DNA of 64,000 bases from Terebella lapidaria (Eukaryota; Annelida; Polychaeta; Terebellida; Terebellidae), in contig OX424568.1 in NCBI GenBank assembly GCA_949152475.1, forward strand, positions 20,993,667 to 21,057,666, read 5' to 3'. Both the position numbers and the translations under genes were made by a program. This document shows positions 58,906 through 64,000 of this stretch, one piece after another. The notes beneath the pieces were generated by a model. It was not told the DNA's origin. It worked only from the letters and a program-made list of their open reading frames with translations, and did no database searches. Each line of letters opens with the position of its first letter. The stretch's first letter is position 1.

Positions 58906-61765
58906 GTTGGGACTGCCCGGTTGTCTCCTGCGGGGTACTCCGGTAAGCTGCCATCGCCAACGGTACTAGCTGATCCCAGTTGGTCTGCCGCTCGCTTACG
59001 TACAGGCTCAGGATCTGCTGCAGCGTCCGGTTGAATCGCTCAATGAAACCGTCCGACTGAGGTCGGAAAGCGGTGGTCCGTGTCTTGTGAATCCCCAGGA
59101 TTCTGCAAACATTTCTCAGCAAGTCGGACTCGAAATTTCTGCCTTGGTCGGTGTGGATCTCCATCGGGATGCCGTACCGCGCTGCAAACTGGTTGACGAG
59201 TATGTCCGCAACCGTCACCGCTTCCTGATTCGGCATCGGGTAAGCCTCTACCCACTTGGTGAAGTAATCGCCGATTACTAAGATGTACCGGTTCCCCCGG
59301 GTGGATTTAGGTAACGGACCCATCACGTCCATTGCCGCCCTCTCCATGGGCGCTCCAACCCGGTATTTCTGCATCGGAGATCGTTTCAAGTTCTGCATAC
59401 TTCTTGACGCACATTCGTCACAGCTCAGCACCCACTGCTTTATGTCCCGCATCATAGCCGGCCAGAAATACCGCCTCCGAATGCTAGCCGCCATCCTTCT
59501 GCTTCCGAGGTGTCCTCCCGTCCGGCTCTGATGGGCCAGACGGAAAATCTCCTGTCTCAGCTCCTTCGGGGTTATTAACTGCATTCGGCTGGTTCCTTCT
59601 GCCGTTTTCCATTTCCGGTAGACTACTCCGTCGACTTTCAGCAAGGTCTTCCGCATCCCGTACAGCACTTTCTCCTCACTGCTCATGCTGGAAAAGTCTG
59701 CACTGCCAGCTGTACCGCTCCCGTCGATCAGCGACGTCACCAGTGGGTACCAAGGTTCGGCTTGCTGCATTCTCCGCAACTCATCCGGTCGATATTTCTG
59801 CCCCAGCACAGTATCCTGGTCCGCATTTTCCGCCAGCCTAATCTGCTCTGCAACCGCATCCGCTTTTCCTGGAACTGCCTTCTCCGTCACTGCAACCGCA
59901 ACCGGCTTCCGGGACGCTGCTTTCTCCGTCACCGCAACCGCAACCGGCTTCCGGGATGCTGCTTTCTCCGTTACCGCAACCGCAACCGGCTTCCGGGACG
60001 CTGCTTTCTCCGTCACCACAACCGCAACCGGCTTCCGGGACGCTGCTTTCTCCGTCACCGCAACCGCAACCGGCTTCCGGGACGCTGCTTTCTCCGCTAC
60101 TGCAACCGCCTTCCTTGGGACTGCTTCCTCCGTCAGTTCTGCTTCTCCGCCCGATCCCCTTGACCGCTTCCAGCGTCCCCCCTTCCTTGGCTTGGGCTGA
60201 GGAGTTTCTTCACTTCGTGTCTGCCGGATCCTTTCTCCGTAGTTCCAGGCGTCTATCTTGGCTTGTTTCCAGTCGATTTTTCCGCATTGGCTGCATGGGG
60301 ATCTGGACAAGGCATCCGCATTATTATGGATTCGCCCCGGACGATGTTCGATGTCGAAATGAAACTCACTCAGGAGCTCAATCCACCGGGCTACCTGCCC
60401 CTGGGGCTCCTTGAAATTCATAAGCCAGGTAAGACTGCCATGATCCGTGCGAAGAAGGAAGTGTCGTCCCAGCAAGTACTGCTTATTCTTCTGTACCGCA
60501 AACACAACCGCCAGGAGCTCCTTCCGGGTGACACAGTATCTCCGTTCTTCTTTGGTTAGGCTGCGGCTCAAGTAGGTTATCACCCGCTCCTGGTTGCCCT
60601 GCTTCTGTGACAGTACTGCTCCCAGCCCGGTGTCACTGGCGTCCGTGTCCAGGATATATCGGCCTTGCTCCCTTGGGTACCCGAGTATCGGTGCCGATAC
60701 TAGGCGGTTCTTCAGCTCTGCAAATGCCTGCTCTTGCTCCGTCTGCCACCGGAACGGCACCCCTTTTTCCGTCAAGTGATTCAGCGGCGCTGCAATCTCG
60801 GAGAACTTCGGCACGAACTTCCGGTAATAGGAGCAAAGTCCCAGAAAACTGCACAGCTCCGTCAGGTTGGTGGGTGTCCGCCACTTCCGTACTGCCTCCG
60901 TTTTTGCCGGGTCGGTGCGGATACCGTCTCTGCCGACTATGTGACCTAGGAAAGACACCTCCGGCTGGAAGAACTTGCATTTTGACGGTTTGACTTTTAG
61001 GTCTGCCTCTCTCAGCTTGCTGAACACCTCCTGAAGATCACGGATGTGATCCTCCAGGGTCTTGCTGTAGACTATGATGTCGTCCAGATATATGAGGCAG
61101 GTCTTCCAGGACAATCCGCCTAGCACCTTCTCCATCAACCGCTCGAACGTACCCGGAGCATTGCACAAGCCGAAACTCATTACTTTGAACTGGTAAAGGC
61201 CGCCAGGAACACAGAAGGCCGACTTTTTCCGGGCGTCTTCATCCATCCCGACCTGCCAGTAGCCACTGGTCAGGTCGAGAGTGGAGAACCATTTGGCGTC
61301 TGCACAGGCTGCTATGGTGTCGTCTATTCTCGGCAACGGATAAGCATCTTTCTCCGTGACTGCATTTAACCGCCGGTAATCGACGCAGAACCGGGTGGTC
61401 CCATCCTTTTTCTTCACGAGGACAATCGGGGAAGCCCACGGACTGCTACTTTCTTCAATGACGTTCTTGTCTTTCATCTCCTGAATCAGACTGCTCACCA
61501 GCTCTCTCTTGTCTGGCGGAATTCGTCTGGTTGGCTGCTTAATCGGCCGGTGACTGCCCGTGTTTATCTGATGTTGTACCTCGTTGGTCTGCCCCAGTTC
61601 TCCGGCATCATTACTGAAGGTCGGCTTATTCCGAAATAGGAGGTCGGTTACTCTCTCGCGGAAATGACTCGGCACTGCATCCATCGTACCCGCTCCAATT
61701 CCGCCCGGCCTCCGACTCCGTGGAAATCTGCACCTTCCTGCTCCGCTCCGCCAACGGCACAACAC
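58906..61765 (-). CDS. pol: pol: reverse transcriptase, RNase H, integrase core
   Basis: The frame is open from about 61,777, and the counted residues below start at 61,765. RT covers about 85-330 with VDYRRLN, SFGLCNAPGTF and YLDD (226-229). RNase H covers 370-487 with DTDAS, KELLAV, RTDH and NADALS. A repetitive spacer (about 545-640) follows. Integrase has the H745/H752/C782/C785 zinc motif and the D813, D873, E909 triad with exactly 35 residues between the last two. No ATG heads the frame: RT must be reached from protease by a +1 phase change in the 61,690-61,765 overlap, and a second +1 change near 58,910 separates the integrase C-terminus. These may be disabling indels, assembly errors or recoding. 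Confidence 0.92.
59870..60115 (-). repeat. 42-bp in-frame repeats in the RNase H-integrase spacer
   Basis: About five near-identical 42-bp units encode EKAASRKPVAVAVT (14 residues) within pol. Basic and Val/Ala-rich, they lengthen the linker. Their near identity implies recent expansion. Confidence 0.92.
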
Positions 61766-62441
61766 TGCAACCGGCTGCTAAGGTGGTCATCGTCGCCAAC
61801 TGCGCTCCTTTCTTGATGATTACCGGCTCTGCCATCACGTTGATCACTCGAACCGGGACTGTTCCTTGCTTTATCCGGGATAAAGTTCTCCCGATCAGCC
61901 AAGGTCTTTTCTCAGTAGGCTCCTGCGGCATTTCTAGTACTCCTTCTGCTTCACGGACACTCTCTGCTTGTCCTATAATCAGCTGTTCCGTTTCCGGCGG
62001 AATTTGGTAATCTGCTACAGCGTTGATCGGAAACGGCTCCCTGGTCTGCTCGAACATGGTGAGGAACACCTCCTGGCTGCCCATCTGCATGGTCATTCGG
62101 TCGAAATTTATGCCGGATATCCGGGAACGGATGAAATCCATTCCCAGTATTCCTTCGTCTTCACAGTCTGCAATCTCGAACGTCACGGTCTCAGCTACTC
62201 CTGCGATGTTGAGTGGGAGTTCTTTCCGGCCATGTGTCCGTATGTTACTTCCGTCAACCATTGAAAGACGAATCGGCGACCGCTTCAGCTTCATTCCGGG
62301 TTTCCGGATCCGTTCCCAGGTTTGTAGGTTGAGCATTGTGACAGTGCTGCCGGTGTCGATTATCAGCGTTACTGGCTCTCCGCATACTCTGGCTGTCACA
62401 CACATGCCCACCTCGCCCCTGGGACCGGGTCCGTGAACCAC
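61626..62441 (-). CDS. pol: pol: aspartic protease
   Basis: LIIDTGSTVTML carries the DTGS catalytic motif (residues 29-32 of the frame counted from 62,441), and GILGMDFI is the downstream ILGxDF flap-side signature. The frame has no ATG; it stays open upstream across the gag stop (at least to 62,513), in the -1 phase relative to gag, consistent with a gag-protease fusion made by -1 frameshifting. Its 3' end overlaps the RT frame by about 140 bp. Confidence 0.9.
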   Translation of the reverse strand: MVHGPGPRGEVGMCVTARVCGEPVTLIIDTGSTVTMLNLQTWERIRKPGMKLKRSPIRLSMVDGSNIRTHGRKELPLNIAGVAETVTFEIADCEDEGILGMDFIRSRISGINFDRMTMQMGSQEVFLTMFEQTREPFPINAVADYQIPPETEQLIIGQAESVREAEGVLEMPQEPTEKRPWLIGRTLSRIKQGTVPVRVINVMAEPVIIKKGAQLATMTTLAAGCSVVPLAERSRKVQISTESEAGRNWSGYDGCSAESFPRESNRPPISE

Positions 62442-62503
62442 CTGCCGGTTATGGGGGTGTCCTCTCTTCCGGGTCCCGGATTTCCCCTTTTCCGCGACCC
62501 GCT

Positions 62504-63778
62504 CTAGTTTTCCGGCTGCTGCTGCTGCTGTCGTGGCTGCTGCAGTTGTTGCTGCTGCTGCGGCTGCTGCTGCTGTTGTCGCGGCGACTGCTGCTGTTGT
62601 GGTTGACGCCGCTGCTGCTGCTGCTTCGGCTGCCTACAGTCTCGGGCAAAATGCCCCTTCCGGCTACAGTTGAAGCATTCTAAATCTGCTCGGGAACTGC
62701 GCTGCTGCTGCTGCCGGCTAACCGCTTCCTTGACCTGAGTCATCAGATCCGCCAACTGCTGCTGAGTCTGCTCGGCTTGCTTCCGCAATTCGTTCACCTG
62801 CTGGCTCCACTCCGGCTCCGTGTTCAGCTGCCTCGTCCGGTGTCGCTCCGCTGGTCTGCTGTTGTCCGTTTTCATGATGCTCTCATACTCGGTAGCGAAA
62901 GCCAGGGCCTGCGACAGCGTTTCCGGGTGGCTTTTCAATACCGACAACCGCATATCTCGGTTAGTCAGGCTGTTGCAGAAATGCATCTTCATGAGCACTT
63001 CTGTTGTTGCCGGATCTGCTTTTGGGTAAGCTAGCCGCGTCTTGCTCCGTATGTCTCTGGCCAGCTCGGACAGCTCCTCCTCCGGCTGCAATTTCCGTGT
63101 CTGCAATTCCGCCTGGAAAACAAATGTTTTCTCCCCCGGACAAAACTGCTGTTTTAATGCCGCCACAACCGTATCAAAGCTGCGTCTCTGCTCCGCGGAC
63201 AGATCCAGTAGTATGCTGCGGGCGTTACCTCTCAAACTGACACATAAGTTCAGCGCCTTTTCCTCTGCTGTCCAACGGTAGTACCGAGCGTATTCAAGGA
63301 GGTGAGCCTCATACTCCGGCCACGGATCAGTTCCGTCGTACGTCATTAATCTGGCTACTCCTGCCCTTGGTGCTGGTTGTTGTACTGCTTCTGCCTGCTG
63401 CTGCTTTCCGGTTACTGCCAGGTGCTGCTGAAACACCTCCATTTGGGTCGCCAATAATCTGGTCAGGTTGTCGACTAAATTCTCTCCGCCTTCCGGTTCC
63501 GCATCCGGTTCCCGATCGCCAGCCTGGTCCGGAAAGTTAATTTCCGCTTCTGCTAACTGCTCTGCAGGCTGTACTTCTTGAGGAACCCGAAGGGGCTCTT
63601 CTGCAACTGCTTTCTGCATTTCCGGCTGCAACACCTTTCGCTCGGCAGGACGAACTGCTTCCTTTTCCGCAACCGGCATCTGCAACGGCTCAGCTCCTAC
63701 TGCTCCTACAGGCTGCTCCGTGTCCGACACGGCTGCCTTCAGCTGCTGTTCCGCCAATTTGCCCCGTCTAGTAGTCAT
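62504..63778 (-). CDS. gag: gag: capsid and nucleocapsid
   Basis: An ATG at 63,778 opens 424 codons. Residues about 140-310 match the retrotransposon gag/capsid pattern (WPEYEAHLLEYARYYRW, CVSLRGNARSILLDL). CFNCSRKGHFARDC (368-381) is a CCHC zinc knuckle. The C-terminus (384-422) is nearly all Gln, Arg and Pro and stops at TAG 62,504-62,506. The start lies 11 nt from the primer site. Confidence 0.93.
   Translation of the reverse strand: MTTRRGKLAEQQLKAAVSDTEQPVGAVGAEPLQMPVAEKEAVRPAERKVLQPEMQKAVAEEPLRVPQEVQPAEQLAEAEINFPDQAGDREPDAEPEGGENLVDNLTRLLATQMEVFQQHLAVTGKQQQAEAVQQPAPRAGVARLMTYDGTDPWPEYEAHLLEYARYYRWTAEEKALNLCVSLRGNARSILLDLSAEQRRSFDTVVAALKQQFCPGEKTFVFQAELQTRKLQPEEELSELARDIRSKTRLAYPKADPATTEVLMKMHFCNSLTNRDMRLSVLKSHPETLSQALAFATEYESIMKTDNSRPAERHRTRQLNTEPEWSQQVNELRKQAEQTQQQLADLMTQVKEAVSRQQQQRSSRADLECFNCSRKGHFARDCRQPKQQQQRRQPQQQQSPRQQQQQPQQQQQLQQPRQQQQQPEN
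62507..62513 (-). other. Candidate -1 frameshift site at gag stop
   Basis: GGAAAAC directly precedes the gag TAG; a one-base slip turns AAC TAG into AAA CTA and enters the protease frame. The A-site half (A AAC) is a canonical slippery tetramer; the P-site half (G GAA) is not, so the heptamer is non-standard. No stimulatory hairpin was modelled. Confidence 0.45.
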
Positions 63779-63788
63779 ACTGCAGATG

Positions 63789-63806
63789 ATCCCACCGCTG
63801 CCACCA
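63789..63806 (-). other. Primer-binding site, tRNA-Leu type
   Basis: The plus strand reads ATCCCACCGCTGCCACCA, identical to the 3' end of a common metazoan tRNA-Leu including the added CCA, so the minus-strand RNA can pair with it over 18 nt. It sits 6 nt inside the 5' LTR. The tRNA identity is from memory. Confidence 0.85.
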
Positions 63807-63812
63807 AAAAGT

Positions 63813-64000
63813 TGTAACGGGTTTGCACCCTTCTGTGACGTCTTGATGAACCGGTTTTCTAGGGAGGTGGGTGAGTTGTTGTTTAACCGGAGCTGAAACG
63901 GTAAAACTCCGGGAAACTGCTACTGCTGTACAGTTGAACTCCGGCTAGAAGTCTCTAAGGTTGGTAGCGTGGTCTGAAATGGACCTCTTAACCGTTGTCC
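63813..64000 (-). repeat. 5' LTR, only 188 bp in window
   Basis: It matches 54,074-54,261 with two substitutions. The remaining 1.2 kb and the flanking target site lie beyond the window. Confidence 0.93.

Larger units (their letters stand above)
54074..64000 (-). mobile_element. Ty3/gypsy LTR retrotransposon, 5' LTR cut by window end
   Basis: Read leftward from the window end: 5' LTR (partial), tRNA-Leu-type primer site, gag, protease, RT-RNase H-integrase, two extra frames, polypurine tract and 3' LTR. The gene order PR-RT-RH-IN defines Ty3/gypsy. The visible 188 bp of the 5' LTR differ from the 3' LTR at two positions (about 1%), so the insertion is recent. It is GC-rich against AT-rich surroundings. 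Single-base phase changes interrupt protease-to-RT, integrase and the extra frames. The target duplication cannot be checked because the far flank is outside the window. Confidence 0.93.

Overview
The window is non-vertebrate animal DNA. It is AT-rich and crowded with repeats, and its genes are split into short exons with GT-AG introns. Many small DNA transposons are nested in one another, and a GC-rich Ty3/gypsy element fills the right end. A marine invertebrate deuterostome or lophotrochozoan fits; the species cannot be fixed from the sequence alone.

1-30.8 kb, all genes on the minus strand: a tandem cluster of five paralogous five-exon genes, called A to E here (6.1-8.1, 15.7-17.6, 19.0-21.0, 22.2-23.9 and 27.6-30.7 kb). 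I reconstructed the exons by hand. All five share intron phases 1,1,1,0, a signal-peptide exon, a two-exon ectodomain (the second ectodomain exon is exactly 153 nt in every gene), a transmembrane exon opening with a Gly-Leu-x-Tyr motif, and a cytoplasmic-tail exon that usually carries PPxY motifs for WW-domain partners. I do not recognise the family; it looks like an undescribed set of single-pass receptors or adaptors. Genes A and B lie in a segmental duplication (about 1.64-11.3 and 12.8-18.6 kb). Later insertions have decorated the two copies differently, which exposes empty sites. A WGATAR site lies about 190-210 bp upstream of all five start codons.

31-36 kb: a minus-strand three-exon gene encoding an ISG12/IFI27-type Gly/Ala-rich hydrophobic protein with an N-terminal beta-grasp domain that looks like CIDE-N. 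Around it are two copies of a TTAA-flanked MITE, one of them inside a dead non-LTR reverse transcriptase.

37-54 kb: no convincing host gene. The stretch is a mosaic of TIR elements and satellites. It includes a 2.66-kb element with 5-bp target duplications carrying two copies of an exon-like segment, three elements with 6-bp target duplications whose cores are unrelated palindromic satellites, a transposon family with internal 134-bp repeats full of nuclear-receptor half-sites (DR1 and TCAAGGTCA), and a second element whose about 265-bp repeats carry IR3 (AGGTCAnnnTGACCT) sites.

54.07-64 kb: a nearly complete, young Ty3/gypsy LTR retrotransposon on the minus strand. It has a 1,389-bp LTR, a tRNA-Leu-type primer site, gag, protease, RT-RNase H-integrase, and two extra frames in the env position, one of which encodes C2H2-type zinc fingers. 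The 5' LTR runs off the window.

Gene models are hand-built from splice signals and reading phase. No alignment or database search was run. I saw no tRNA gene, rRNA or CRISPR array.
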